64,000 bases of DNA from Crossaster papposus (GCA_037893245.1 JBAIAA010000074.1:3658001-3722000); one strand, 5' to 3'; positions 1 through 11,776 are shown, numbered from the stretch's first letter. Notes: generated by a model from the letters alone, not told the origin. Translations and numbers: made by a program.

Positions 1-103
1 AGTTCCGACAAATTGTCACCATTTTATCCGCAAATTCTTCATTTGTACGTTCCATTTCCAACCTGGTTCTAATCATAGTCCAATCTGACTGCCAGTACCG
101 TTA

Positions 104-205
104 CCCAGCTGGCGCCGGAGGACGTGTATACACGCAAACAAAATAAAAACTAAAAACGGATGACTGATAAACACGTCACAAGCAAGGCCGGAAAAAAATT
201 GTTTA
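104..205 (+). mobile_element. Remnant of MITE family B (CCAGTTCGCGCCGG family)
   Basis: The stretch reads CAGCTGGCGCCGGAGGACG, then ACGGATGACTGATAAACACG and CAAGCAAGGCCGGAAA. The same order of words occurs in the complete family B copies near 31.5, 34.2, 37.9 and 59.4 kb. Only the left part is present. Confidence 0.5.
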
Positions 206-440
206 CTATCCATGGATGACGCGTTAACCCTTTAGACATGGCAGTTTGATCTTGCGTAGAACGTGTGTGCATGCCGCGGACATTTACTTGATTGTTGCGA
301 TTGACGTGTTTACACGTCAGATGTTACTGGCACACGTTCTGGTGGATGTCTATACACATCTAACATTACTTGCAGTGGACGTGTACACACGCTAACGTTG
401 CCAAGCATGCTTCGTTGGCGAGGTGGACGTGTATACACGT
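121..440. repeat. Five dispersed GACGTGTATACACGTC-like palindromes
   Basis: Near-palindromic words of 15-16 bp of the form GACGTG-NNNN-CACGTC start at about 121, 303, 345, 378 and 426, with variants such as GATGTCTATACACATC. The first lies inside the family B MITE remnant, so the series may be a degenerate expansion of that end. No function is implied by sequence alone. Confidence 0.45.
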
Positions 441-610
441 TTTAGTGACTAGGCCTATTTAACACCTTAATTACATTGTCTCCATTGAATTCATACAGCC
501 AAGGATTATCAGCTGCGTTCAGTAGTTTTGTAACATTCAAATTTCCCTACTACTGTTTCTTGGTCTCCTTTGAAATTCTTTAAAGGGTGTTTTTCAGCTA
601 GGCTTGCAAA

Positions 611-772
611 TATGTGACCCAGCACGAGTAAATGAGACACTTTGAGGCAAAAATAAAAATTGAGATTTTGATTTCATTATATAAAGCTAAACAAGCTTTA
701 AATGATGAAATCAAAATCTCAATTTTCATTTTTGCCTCAAAGTGTCTCATTTACTCGTGCTGGGTCACATAT
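611..772. mobile_element. Hairpin MITE family A, copy 1
   Basis: This is a nearly perfect palindrome. It begins TATGTGACCCAGCACGAGTA and ends with the reverse complement, TACTCGTGCTGGGTCACATA. The arms of about 70 bp meet at a small AAGCTAAACAAGCTTTAAA loop. Two more copies lie at 47883-48043 and 48537-48698, which supports a mobile origin rather than a local RNA gene. Confidence 0.8.
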
Positions 773-1207
773 TTGTATATAAGTTTTATCGCGTACTATA
801 GTCCCCGGCCGTGTGTGTAGCTCCATGGCTGACGTTTACACACGCGTCAGATTTTATGGCGGGTAGTGGATGACTTGATATCACGCCCTGACTGCAGAGA
901 GAAAAATGCCCTATGTGACAAAATGTCGGCAAAAAAAGTTAACAGTGCTGATAAGCATTGGCATCTTGTAGTAGTTGCATTATGAAATCAATTGGGATGT
1001 TATGCCAATGCAAATAGAAGCGAAGTCTGTACACGAACAGCAGATAAAGCTGTGTGGCGACTTGTGAGAGTTCTGTTTGGGGAGACATCATGGGTGCGTG
1101 TACATCCCCATAACATCACTGTGCGAGTAGCAGGTGTACGGCATCACCAGTGAGTGGATTGGATACAATTGTTTTAGCCCTATTTTTCCTTTTGCCTTCT
1201 GACGCAG

Positions 1208-1366
1208 ACGGTACCAATCGGAAACAAGAAATCCCAGAAGAAGTGCAAGAAGAACAACAAGAGCAAGAGCAGCAGCAACCGGAAGAACAACAAGAAGACC
1301 AACTTCCCCCAGCAAGGCAACGACCTGTCGCAGAAGATCTTCTCTACGATGGAGAAGCACAAAGAG
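1208..1366 (+). CDS. CREBBP/EP300: CBP/p300 exon: HAT autoinhibitory loop
   Basis: The acceptor TTCTGACGCAG ends at 1207 and the donor GTGAGT starts at 1367. The exon encodes 53 codons, very rich in Lys, Asn and Ser, ending [16 protein letters not shown]. This matches the autoacetylated lysine loop and the following helix of the p300 HAT domain. A competing 88-codon frame across the same DNA is Glu/Gln-rich and has no such match. Confidence 0.9.
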
Positions 1367-4253
1367 GTGAGTCCATCTCTCTCTCTCTCTACCAGAAGTT
1401 ATCCTTATCACCATAGTCTGGATTTGGTTCCCCTGTTGTAGCAAGGAACCAGGTGTGATCAAGTTGCTGAAGGGGTAAAGGGTAGTATTAATAACATGAA
1501 TCATAGTAAGACGTGGAATCTTTGGGGTCGGACCAACTACATAAGTGACCTGTTATCACAAAATAAGCTGAAAGTCAGACTTTTAAGAATTGATATATTA
1601 AAAAAATTGGATTCTACACAAGAGATTTCTAAACAATATTTGTGACCCGCTCCATCGAAATCAGGAATAAGTCTCGAAATGACTTTTTGAGATATGCACA
1701 TGGTGAGAAAGGGAATTTCATAAGCTTTCTAATGATACCATCACAAGTGTGTATCTGTTTAGGTTAACGAGTTATGGTCCGATGAAGATGACAGGTGTAT
1801 ATTTATTTGCCGATTCCACATTCCGAGAAAAACAGCTTTGAAATAAACAAAATTGACCAAAATCATACGGACAGCGCACACAAATCCTCTTTATTTTCAT
1901 CTTTATTGATCGTTTTTACATACAAAACATTAACGACAATAATCTGTGATAACTGCACTTCCTAAAAATACAATATTCAGAAAATCGACTTGGTCACGAT
2001 TTTCACCCATGCGTTCACTTCAACGGCCGATTGCATAAAACGGCCTCAGCGACTTATTCCTGATTACGATGGAGCAGGGGTGCTGATTTTTGTAACAGAA
2101 ATACAGACCACAAACTTAATTGAAGTGGTAAAACTGATTCTTGACATAATGGCATTTACAAATCTTGCAGTTGGGGAAAGGTAGCACGGGAGTAACAGCT
2201 TAAAGTTTAACTAAAAACAAAACAAAATTATCACCCCATCAAATTTTGGTTTTGGCCCATTGTCCTGCAAGATGGCGATTTCAACTTATTTTGTAACATA
2301 TTAGAATGAATACACTACTAATTGTAATCTGTCATACATATTTTATGTGCGCCCTAATTACTTTTAATGTTAATTGTACAAATCTGCAATTTTTCTTGCG
2401 ACAGGTGTTCTTTGTCATCCGTATGGTGCCCAACCCCGGCCAGAACCAGGAGCCCATCCAGGAACCGGATCCCTTAGTCTCCTGCGACCTGATGGATGGC
2501 CGGGATGCCTTCCTGACCTTGGCCAGGGAGAAGCACTACGAGTTCTCTTCACTGCGACGGGCCAAGTACTCAACCATGTGCATGTTGTGTGAACTGCACA
2601 ACCAGGGACAGGACCGCTTTGTCTACACCTGCAATGAGTGCAAGCACCATGTGGAGACAAGATATCACTGCACTGTCTGTGATGTAAGTGCCACCCATTT
2701 TCTTCTTTAAGGCCTTAATTTCAGTAATGCAGATGTTTTTTAACCAACGATGCAAAGTAATTTAGGATTGCTGGTGTGGACTTTTCTAGTGTTTTTGAAA
2801 CTGACACCTGTTCTATGTCTTTCCACAACAGGACTTTGACTTGTGCAGTAACTGCTATCGGAAGATTGGCCACATTCACAAGATGGAGAAATGGGGACTG
2901 GAGCTGGACGTGGACTCCAACAGCGGTGCGTCGCGTAACCCACAGGAGGCCCGCCGTCTGTCTATCCAACGCTGCATCCAAAGTCTGGTCCATGCTTGCC
3001 AGTGCCGAGATGCCAACTGCCGCCTGCCCAGCTGCCAGAAGATGAAGCGGGTTGTACAGCACACAAAGGTCTGCAAGCGCAAGACCAACGGGGAGTGCCC
3101 CATCTGCAAGCAGCTCATCGCCCTCTGCTGCTACCACGCCAAGCACTGCCAGGAGCAGAAATGCCTGGTGCCCTTCTGCCTGAACATTAAGCACAAACTC
3201 AAACAGCAGCAGCTGCAGCACAGGCTGCAGCAGGCACAGCTGCTGCGCCGGAGAATGGCGACCATGCAGAGGGTGTCTGCCCCAAACCAACCCATGAACC
3301 CACAGACTTCCACCACCGGTGCCAATCCCATACAACATGGTGCACGACCTCAGCAGCAAACGGGAGGGGCGTCCCAGCAGCAAGGGGGTATGAAACCTCA
3401 GAACAATGCCATTGGCCCCCCACCGGCTGCAATACAGGCGGCGAAGCAAGTACAAGAGGCCGCAGCTAAGGTGGCCCTAACAAATCCCCCAATGGTGCCC
3501 CAGCAACAGCAGCCACCAAGGACTGCCTCGCCCTTGCAGGGCCAAGGGAGGGGTGTAAAGCCCATGTCATTACCTAACCAACTGGGCCAGGTGAATCCCA
3601 TGCCGCCACCGCAGCAGATCAGCCACTTGCCCAAGTCACTCTCCATGCCCAACCCGGGGGTCTCTGCTGGTCAGATGATGCCTTCCTTAGACCAGTGGAA
3701 CAACCAATTTGGGAACCAGACCCAGCCACAGACTGTGCCTGTCAATGTGACGAGTATACATGGTATGCAGAACATTCCCAATGTGCCAAATATTCAGAAC
3801 ATTGCAGGAGGCTTGGGCATGCCAAACATGTCAGGAAACGTGGGAGTTGTGCAACAACAGCAGCTGAGCCCTGGAGGCATTGGCCAGCAGGGTCCAGTCC
3901 GTGCCAACAGCTTCCCACCTCAGGCGCTCCAGCAACTGCTGCAGACGCTCAAGTCACCGCAATCGCAGCAGCAACAAAAGCAGGTTCTGCACATACTCAA
4001 GTCCAACCCTCAGTTAATGGCGGCATTCATCAAGCAGCGTTCACAGCTGCAACAACAGCAACAAGCAGCTCAGGCCCAGCAGCAGCAACAGCAGCAGCAG
4101 CAACAACAACAACAGCAGCAGCAGCAGCAGCAACAACCACCACCTGGGCAACAGCAGGTCGTTCAGCAAGCTGGCAACCCGCAACAGGTATTCAATCAAC
4201 AGCAGTGGCTGCAGAACCAGCAGAGACGGCAGCTAGCTAGACAGTTCCAACAA

Positions 4254-4322
<69 letters not shown>

Positions 4323-5063
4323 CAGGTCCAGCAACCATTCCAGCAATCTCAGATACATGGCACCCTTCCAGGTTTTAACCAGGCTATTGCCTTGCAGCAG
4401 CAGCAGCGGAGGAATGCAATGGCCCAGCAGGGAGCAGGCGCACAGCTTTCGCCACAGCAAATGCAGCAACTTCAACAGCAGCAGCAACTTCAACAGCAGC
4501 AGCACCTCCAGCAACTGCAACAGCAACAACTGCAACAACAGCAGCTGCAGCAGCAACAGTTGCAGCAACAGCAGCAACAAAATCAGGGTGATCCCATGGC
4601 GAGCATTCAATACCAAAAGCTCCTACAACAGCAGCAGCAGCTGCAGAAGCAGCAGATGCTTGCAAACCAGAACCAGACAGGAGTCCAGCAGCAGGGCATG
4701 CTGCCTAACCAGTCACCTCAGCATGTGATGCAGCAGGTGCGTTCACCACAAACGGCCAACACCCTGGTACAGGTTCGATCACCCAATCCTAACCCCTCGC
4801 CGAGGCCGCAGCCCACCCCATCCCCCAGAACACACTCTGCCCAGCCATCACCCAGGCCCATGCAGCAGATAAACTCCCCGCACCCTGGCAAGCCTGAACC
4901 TATGCAGACAGACCAGCCTATGCTGTCACAGAACCCACTACAGCATGGGACCATGGCACAAATGAACAGTCCTGCCAATGCTGCTACGTTAAACCAAGAC
5001 GATTCAGACATGACTCCCTTGGATCCCCAGGACCAACTGACAAGATACGTTGAAACCTTGTAA
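1208..5063 (+). CDS. CREBBP/EP300: CBP/p300 histone acetyltransferase, C-terminal part (3 last exons; 5' end outside window)
   Basis: Nuclear lysine acetyltransferase and transcriptional co-activator. Coding exons are 1208-1366, 2405-2683 and 2832-5063, all joined in phase 0 at GT/AG sites. Order of domains: Lys-rich HAT autoinhibitory loop and MEKHKE; VFFVIR to [14 protein letters not shown], the end of the HAT fold; ZZ zinc finger (CNEC, CTVC, CSNC, GHIHK) split across exons 2 and 3; TAZ2 starting [19 protein letters not shown] with all His/Cys ligand clusters; then a Pro/Gln-rich linker, the NCBD/IBiD helices ([35 protein letters not shown]), long CAG/CAA glutamine runs and a Pro-rich tail ending RYVETL. 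Domain order and length fit the C-terminal third of the vertebrate proteins. Whether it is called CBP or p300 is arbitrary, since invertebrates usually have one gene. The 3' half is duplicated downstream. Confidence 0.95.
1645..2080. mobile_element. TIR element in CBP intron
   Basis: About 30-bp inverted repeats flank 440 bp: CCGCTCCATCGAAATCAGGA near 1647 and the reverse complement of CCTGCTCCATCGTAATCAGG near 2080. There is no coding capacity, so this is probably a non-autonomous DNA transposon. The open frame 1990-2184 overlaps its right end and has no protein-like features. Confidence 0.6.
2405..2683 (+). CDS. CREBBP/EP300: CBP/p300 exon: end of HAT and first half of ZZ finger
   Basis: The acceptor TTTTCTTGCGACAG ends at 2404 and the donor GTAAGT starts at 2684. 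It reads [48 protein letters not shown], then [19 protein letters not shown]. The last segment supplies the first zinc ligands of the ZZ domain, completed by the next exon. Confidence 0.93.
2832..5063 (+). CDS. CREBBP/EP300: CBP/p300 terminal exon: ZZ, TAZ2, NCBD, poly-Q tail
   Basis: The acceptor ends CAACAG at 2831 and the stop TAA is at 5061-5063. The exon starts [11 protein letters not shown] and carries TAZ2 at about 2925-3215, the NCBD at about 3910-4050 and two glutamine tracts near 4075-4135 and 4245-4325. The tracts mix CAG and CAA codons. Long antisense and frame-shifted open frames across the tracts (poly-Leu, poly-Ala, poly-Ser) are artefacts of the repeat. Confidence 0.94.
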
Positions 5064-6916
5064 TATAACCAGTTTTTTTTTATAAAACAAGAATACCATT
5101 GACGTTAAGTGACCCGACTACTTTACAATATCACAGAACGGCCACTATGCAATCTAGTGGTATAGCTTCATTATTTCTTTTTTTCAGAACAAATTCAACT
5201 GAATTTTTGAAAAAAATCTGTAAAGTTTTATTGTTATTTTACTTTGTATTTTCTTCTTCATTCCTAATTTTGGATGATATGGCTTAGGTTTGTAATAAAT
5301 AATAAATACAAAAAAAATAATAATATAAAAACTTCTAAGTACAAGTATATGCCTAGTACATCGGACTCGCTGTCGGTTTAGACGCAGGGGTGTGTGCTGG
5401 ATTAGGAAGCAATTATTTGTACAGAAATTTCCCAGAGGGGCAATTATTAAAGATGTTGACTGTGTAGTAGTTCAAATGTGAAAATAAGAGAGGAGCCTAG
5501 TTTATCAAGACAAAAATATAAAGTTTGTTCATTTGTTTATCATCTTCCTACGTCTTAATGTGCTGTAAGATTTTAGCTAATACGTAGACGTAGAATGTCT
5601 CTTTCTCCCTATTTTTAATAAAAAGCAACGACAAAAACTTTTTTACAGTGCTAGTATGGTATTAACTATGGAAATGTTAGTGTGTCACGTGTTTCTTTTA
5701 TCCCCTGCGGCGTAGATAGTTGAATAATTTAATTGAATGATCATGAAGGTTTCGACATTTAAAAAAATATATATGGTATAAATGACAAATTATACGATGA
5801 AATCTTTGTACAAAGACGTGACAGAGCGGGGCACACATGCGTATTTCCTACTTATATATCGTATTGAGTGAAAAAAGATGAAGACGAAACTAGAATGAAC
5901 GTGTGCACTTGACAGATTTGGAAGATTTTTACTTGTCACTTTCTGGTTTTTATCTCGATTGAGCTATTTGTATTAAATGTATATAAGATACAGTAAAATA
6001 AAACATGGACTGTGGAAGTTATCCAGTTTGCAGCATCAATGTGAGAGACAATTTGTTTGGTGTTTGCCTTCAATGTTGCCATGGTACAGATAATATACGG
6101 CCGTGAATTGGTCCCTTGATTTCCAAGTACATGTACAATGTACATGGGGGAAAAACCAGCTGGGATTCGCGAACTTATTTCCTTGTCTTGCGCAATCCAG
6201 ATTGTTCATTGCAACTGTTGGGTCTATGAGCTTCATTACCGAATCGCTCATAATTAGGTAAATTAGGTAAATCTTCATTTTTTAAACTTGAATAGAAATG
6301 ACCTAAAGCTTTAATTACAAATTAATATCAGTCTTCTCTGATAAATAATTAAATATTTGTGATTTAACATACCTATATGTTTTAAGTCGCATTAAAAAAA
6401 CCGGGTATATATATTGAAAGTGAGGCTAGAATGCACAAATAGTCTTGCACCATCGCATTCAACAGTTCACAATTTATAAAATACATTCAGCCTCAGGGAA
6501 CACAAGCAAAATGGCTTCCTTAAAAGATAGTTGAATGATTCCTTTTGATCCTTGGTCCCCTCCGTTTAAATTACAAAACAATCATTGGAGCATCCTGAAC
6601 GAAAAGTACCCAATAACTCACTAACAATAAATGGTAATGGTTGTAGAATGTAGCCCTTTTTATCATCACTTTATCATAACATCTCACTAAAGAGTATTAC
6701 CGTGGTGTTAATGTGGTCTTATTGCCTTTTCGCCATGCAAACCTTCAAATCTCGCATTACAAATGTACTTTCCTCTTCAATGTCATCTATCAAGTTACTT
6801 CAAGCATCTTAGTTTAGCTACAAACTCATCAATTTAATCTCATTTTTTACCCACAGGTGATATCAGGGAATAAGAAAACATTGTGCAGATCAGGTCAAAG
6901 TTACGCCACAAGTTAT
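3717..6916. repeat. Segmental duplication, copy 1 (CBP last exon 3' part plus 3' flank)
   Basis: The sequence from the CACAGACTGTGCCT word in the CBP last exon to ACGCCACAAGTT near 6913 recurs in direct orientation at about 9128-12572. The central part (NCBD, poly-Q, stop, 3' UTR up to about 6080) is almost identical between copies. Both edges carry many substitutions and indels. Copy 1 lacks a stretch of about 300 bp present in copy 2. Confidence 0.93.
5064..6880 (+). other. CBP 3' UTR and flank with candidate polyadenylation signals
   Basis: AT-rich non-coding DNA follows the stop. AATAAATAATAAATA near 5296 and an AAAATAAAACATGG word near 5996 are candidate poly(A) signals, and both are conserved in the duplicate. 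No open frame here looks like a protein. Confidence 0.5.
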
Positions 6917-7156
6917 ATGAGGCGATTCTTTATTTGTTCATATTCATTACCCGGCTTGGTTCGAGATCAGTGATCACCGTGAATGATACACAGTACAAGT
7001 GCGTACAGTGTTTACGTACGCTTTTTAAAATGTTTCTGGGACAACAATTGCGAAAACAACATTTTATGCAATCAAGTCTTTTATTCACTGTCCGCTATAT
7101 ATGTACATGCATTGCATTTGACTTGGGTGACTTCTTATTCCTCATGATAAAACTTA

Positions 7157-7215
7157 GGTGCCCGGAGCATCGGAGGTGCCCGGAGCATCGGAGGTACCCG
7201 GGGCATCGGAGGTGC
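7157..7215. repeat. 18-bp minisatellite, short locus (3 copies)
   Basis: Three tandem units of GTGCCCGGAGCATCGGAG type, slightly diverged (GGAGC versus GGGGC). This is the same unit as the 12-copy array about 450 bp downstream. Confidence 0.85.
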
Positions 7216-7652
7216 GCTCATTGTAACCAACACAAAAATTGAAAGAAAGAGCGCCGCCTGGTGATGCTCATGAGTAGAGTGGCCATATTTATTTGACTGG
7301 AAATCAAAGATTAAGACTCCTAGAATAATTTTCTTTTCAAATTTATGGGGGTTGACCGAATGATTTGTTTTATACTCCCCTCCACACAAACCACCCCCAA
7401 ACTGGTGGCCCAGCTCTGGGCCCAGGTCTTAATGTAGGTCTTAATGTAGCCTCCCGCCTCTATGCCAGACCCACGTATTTGTTTTTTTTGTGAACGGAAT
7501 CCCCCGAGTTGGAAGCCACGGGTCACCAATTCTTGATTTCCACAAATACTTCTACAATCAGTCCAATGTATAGGCCCCAGGGACCTCTTATTCAAAATAT
7601 TAATGAGCTCGCGCGCAGTGATTTTCAGAGATTTAGTCGCATGCACCCCCAA

Positions 7653-7868
7653 GGCATCGGAGGTGCCCGGGGCATCGGAGGTGCCCGGGGCATCGGAGGT
7701 GCCCGGGGCATCGGAGGTGCCCGGGGCATCGGAGGTGCCCGGGGCATCGGAGGTGCCCGGGGCATCGGAGGTGCCCGGGGCATCGGAGGTGCCCGGGGCA
7801 TCGGAGGTGCCCGGGGCATCGGAGGTGCCCGGGGCATCGGAGGTGCCCGGGGCATCGGAGGTGCCCGG
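7653..7868. repeat. 18-bp minisatellite, 12 homogeneous copies
   Basis: Twelve uninterrupted copies of GTGCCCGGGGCATCGGAG occupy 216 bp with essentially no variation. Because 18 is divisible by three, every frame stays open and gives repeated peptides such as GIGGAR. The resulting open frames (7509-7964, and two others) are therefore not evidence for a gene. Confidence 0.95.
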
Positions 7869-9127
7869 TCAGGTAGTAGTGTTATATACTCGACAGCGAG
7901 CGAATTGACGGTCTCGCAGCAACGATCTTTTTGTGAGCATGAAGGAGTGCCCCGCGGAACTTGAAATGGGCCACAAATCCGTTTTCGCAGCAGTGTTGGG
8001 CCAACATGGGGTACAGTGTTAAGGGGAAATGTATTATTTGTTGTGACCAAAAAATAGTATTTTTATTTATTATTTCGCTGTGAAGGCTATTTACGAGGCT
8101 TGTGAAATGAGGTATGAAAATCCAGTTTCATTTTGAATACCTGCACGTTTTTTGTGACCCTGTTTCGGGATGTTTTGAGACAAAATGTATCTTTTGCTAC
8201 AGCTTACGACTCGTACTATTTCCATCTCTGCAGATCCCACGGGCGATTTTTATTTTAAGGGGGAATTTACGAGAATTGTAAATTTTTGGCACTCGGAAAA
8301 GTCCGTTTCAATGACGTAATTCACATGGTTTATATGTGCGCGCGAAGCCTGTGTGGAGCTGCAGGTGACCCGACATGCGAAAGCGCCCTTGAGTTTAGTA
8401 TAGCAATGCATGATTGGTCAGTATTACCAGGTTGTTTGGGGATTTAACTAATGGGGACAGTGCACTGATGGCATTTACGTGCTTTCTGAGCGGCATTATT
8501 TGTGTAAGTCTTGTTTTGGAATGGACGTCAATTTTTAGGGACCCTGACTGTTTCGGGTAACCAACAGAACCATAATTTTGAAGATAGGTAACTTAAGAAT
8601 ATATCTTGTCAAAAAACTGTCAGATTATTCTGCCGAACTTTGTTAAGTGTAAAAAAACGGCAGTTTTCACCTACCTTAAATTCAAGACCTTAACTACAAG
8701 AACGGTCATAGTTCCCTCCCTGTTTTTCACAAAATTGTCAATTACAAAATTGAATAATCTTTCCAAACAACAAGGCGATAGTATTTTCAACATGTTTGAT
8801 AAATAAAATCGTTGTTTTAAAGACCAGTATTCGGGAAATCGCGTTTTGAAATGTGGTGTCCCATTCATGAATATTCATTTTAGTACCGAGAGAAAATACG
8901 TACTTTGTACCCGTACCTACGTAGTTCACACGACTGCGAGTGCAGTGCGACCCGACCCGTACTACTAGGAACTTGAACTAGACAATCGTAAAAAGAGTTG
9001 TGAAGAGCTAGCACAGTTTAATAGCAGGGACTTTCCAACATTGCAAAACCATGGCATAATTGAAATTTCCCCTTGAGTGCATATGAATAAAATATATTAC
9101 AAGGCAGCAACTAGCTTGACACAGTCA
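7869..9127. other. No gene seen
   Basis: AT-rich intergenic DNA between the minisatellite and the second duplication copy. Short open frames at 8606-8929 lack recognisable motifs and overlap on both strands. No inverted repeat or RNA gene was noticed. Confidence 0.4.
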
Positions 9128-9152
9128 GCCTCATCGCCACAGAACACAGACT

Positions 9153-9659
9153 GTGCCTTTCATTGACGAGTACATGCATGGTATACAGAACATGTCCGAT
9201 TTGCCAAATATTCAGAACATTGCAGAAGGCCTGGGCATGCTGAACATGTCAGACAACGTGGTGGGAGTTGTGGAACAACAGCAGCCGAGCCCTGGAGGCA
9301 TTGGCCAGCAGGGTCCAGTCCGTGCCAACAGCTTCCCACCTCAGGCGCTCCAGCAACTGCTGCAGACGCTCAAGTCACCGCAATCGCAGCAGCAAAAAAA
9401 GCAGGTTCTGCACATACTCAAGTCCAACCCTCAGTTAATGGAGGCATTCATCAGGCAGCGTTCACAACTGCAACAACAGCAACAAGCAGCTCAGGCCCAA
9501 CAGCAGCAGCAACAGCAGCAGCAACAACAACCACCCGGGCAACAGCAGGTCGTTCAGCAAGCTGGCAACCCGCAACAGGTATTCAATCAACAGCAGTGGC
9601 TGCAGAACCAGCAGAGACGGCAGCTAGCTAGACAGTTCCAACAACAACAACAACAACAG

Positions 9660-9707
<48 letters not shown>

Positions 9708-10448
9708 CAGGTCCAGCAACCATTCCAGCAATCTCAGATACATGGCACCCTTCCAGGTTTTAACCAGGCTATTGCCTTGCAGCAGCAGCAGCGGAGGAAT
9801 GCAATGGCCCAGCAGGGAGCAGGCGCACAGCTTTCGCCACAGCAAATGCAGCAACTTCAACAGCAGCAGCAACTTCAACAGCAGCAGCACCTCCAGCAAC
9901 TGCAGCAGCAACAACTGCAACAACAGCAGCTGCAGCAGCAACAGTTGCAGCAACAGCAGCAACAAAATCAGGGTGATCCCATGGCGAGCATTCAATACCA
10001 AAAGCTCCTACAACAGCAGCAGCAGCTGCAGAAGCAGCAGATGCTTGCAAACCAGAACCAGACAGGAGTCCAGCAGCAGGGCATGCTGCCTAACCAGTCA
10101 CCTCAGCATGTGATGCAGCAGGTGCGTTCACCACAAACGGCCAACACCCTGGTACAGGTTCGATCACCCAATCCTAACCCCTCGCCGAGGCCGCAGCCCA
10201 CCCCATCCCCCAGAACACACTCTGCCCAGCTATCACCCAGGCCCATGCAGCAGATAAACTCCCCGCACCCTGGCAAGCCTGAACCTATGCAGACAGACCA
10301 GCCTATGCTGTCACAGAACCCACTACAGCATGGGACCATGGCACAAATGAACAGTCCTGCCAATGCTGCTACGTTAAACCAAGACGATTCAGACATGACT
10401 CCCTTGGATCCCCAGGACCAACTGACAAGATACGTTGAAACCTTGTAA
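9153..10448 (+). CDS. Duplicated CBP/p300 C-terminal frame (NCBD plus poly-Q tail); expression uncertain
   Basis: An uninterrupted frame of about 431 codons corresponds to the last part of the CBP terminal exon. It contains the NCBD words [17 protein letters not shown] and [18 protein letters not shown], two glutamine tracts and the same RYVETL end with TAA at 10446-10448. HAT, ZZ and TAZ2 are missing. The upstream part is diverged (GMLNMSDNV for GMPNMSGNV). No in-frame ATG precedes ATGCATGG near 9174. A weak acceptor-like CATCGCCACAG ends at 9142, so it could be an unexpressed duplicate, an alternative 3' exon of CBP, or an assembly artefact from a second haplotype. The absence of any stop over 1.3 kb is partly explained by recent homogenisation. 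Confidence 0.5.
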
Positions 10449-11477
10449 TATAACCAGGTTTTTTTTATAAAACAAGAATACCATTGACGTTAAGTGACCC
10501 GACTGCTTTACAATATCACAGAACGGCCACTATGCAATCTAGTGGTACAGCTTCATTATTTCTTTTTTTCAGAACAAATTCAACTGAATTTTTGAAAAAA
10601 AGTCTGTAAAGTTTTATTGTTATTTTACTTTGTATTTTCTTCTTCATTCCTAATTTTGGATGATATGGCTTAGGTTTGTAATAAATAATAAATACAAAAA
10701 AAATAATAATATAAAAACTTCTAAGTACAAGTATATGCCTAGTACATCGGACTCGCTGTCGGTTTAGACGCAGGGGTGTGTGCTGGATTAGGAAGCAATT
10801 ATTTGTACAGAAATTTCCCAGAGGGGCAATTATTAAAGATGTTGACTGTGTAGTAGTTCAAATGTGAAAATAAGAGAGGAGCCTAGTTTATCAAGACAAA
10901 AATATAAAGTTTGTTCATTTGTTTATCATCTTCCTACGTCTTAATGTGCTGTAAGATTTTAGCTAATACGTAGACGTAGAATGTCTCTTTCTCCCTATTT
11001 TTAATAAAAAGCAACGACAAAAACTTTTTTACAGTGCTAGTATGGTATTAACTATGGAAATGTTAGTGTGTCACGTGTTTCTTTTATCCCCTGCGGCGTA
11101 GATAGTTGAATAATTTAATTGAATGATCATGAAGGTTTCGACATTTAAAAAAATATATATGGTATAAATGACAAATTATACGATGAAATCTTTGTACAAA
11201 GACGTGACAGAGCGGGGCACACATGCGTATTTCCTACTTATATATCGTATTGCGTGAAAAAAGATGAAGACGAAACTAGAATGAACGTGTGCACTTGACA
11301 GATTTGGAAGATTTTTACTTGTCACTTTCTGGTTTTTATCTCGATTGAGCTATTTGTATTAAATGTATATAAGATACAGTAAAATAAAACATGGACTGTG
11401 GAAGTTATCCAGTTTGCAGCATCAATGTGAGAGACAATTTGTTTGGTGTTTGTCTTCAATGTTGCCATGGTACAGAT

Positions 11478-11776
11478 AAGAAAAGGTTATTTCCGTCCCC
11501 ACGAATAATTCATGGGGTAATTTGTCCATTGTGACTTGCAGATATGGAATTTGATGCTCATTTCTTGATCTCCGACAATTATGCAGCATCGCTGTATATG
11601 TGCAAGTTTGTCGTGGAAAACAAAATACACCTGACAAAAACTAGTGTACCCGGTTTCTGATTGGTCAAAAAAGAAAGGCCAGTCACTGACGTCACCACAT
11701 GGAGCAAAACGCATCTGTACTTTGTTGGGCTAGTCGGCCACATGCTCGGCAAAAATATTCTGCCAACGTATAATTA
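11478..11776. other. About 300-bp segment present only in duplication copy 2
   Basis: After the shared word ATGGTACAGATAA the two copies part. Copy 2 has about 300 extra bases before the shared TATACGGCCG and TGAATTGGTCCCTTG words resume. No clear terminal inverted repeats were seen, so insertion in copy 2 and deletion from copy 1 cannot be told apart. Confidence 0.7.

Larger units (their letters stand above)
1..1207. other. Intron of the CBP/p300 gene (window starts inside it)
   Basis: No coding exon is visible before the acceptor at about 1207. The stretch holds a remnant of the CCAGTTCGCGCCGG MITE family, a series of GACGTG-TATA-CACGTC-like palindromes and a perfect hairpin MITE, each listed separately. 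The upstream CBP exons (TAZ1, KIX, bromodomain, most of the HAT) would lie before position 1. Confidence 0.6.

Noticed and set aside
611..772. Pre-miRNA or other hairpin RNA gene
   Set aside because: Three copies in the window with full-length palindromes show a MITE; small-RNA production was not claimed.
4233..4665. Long antisense and frame-shifted open frames over the CBP glutamine tracts
   Set aside because: They are poly-Leu, poly-Ala or poly-Ser shadows of CAG/CAA runs; the same frames recur in the duplicate at 9624-10113.
7509..8050. Open frames with GIGGAR and PPMPRA repeats
   Set aside because: They come from the 18-bp minisatellite; flanking parts have no coding character.
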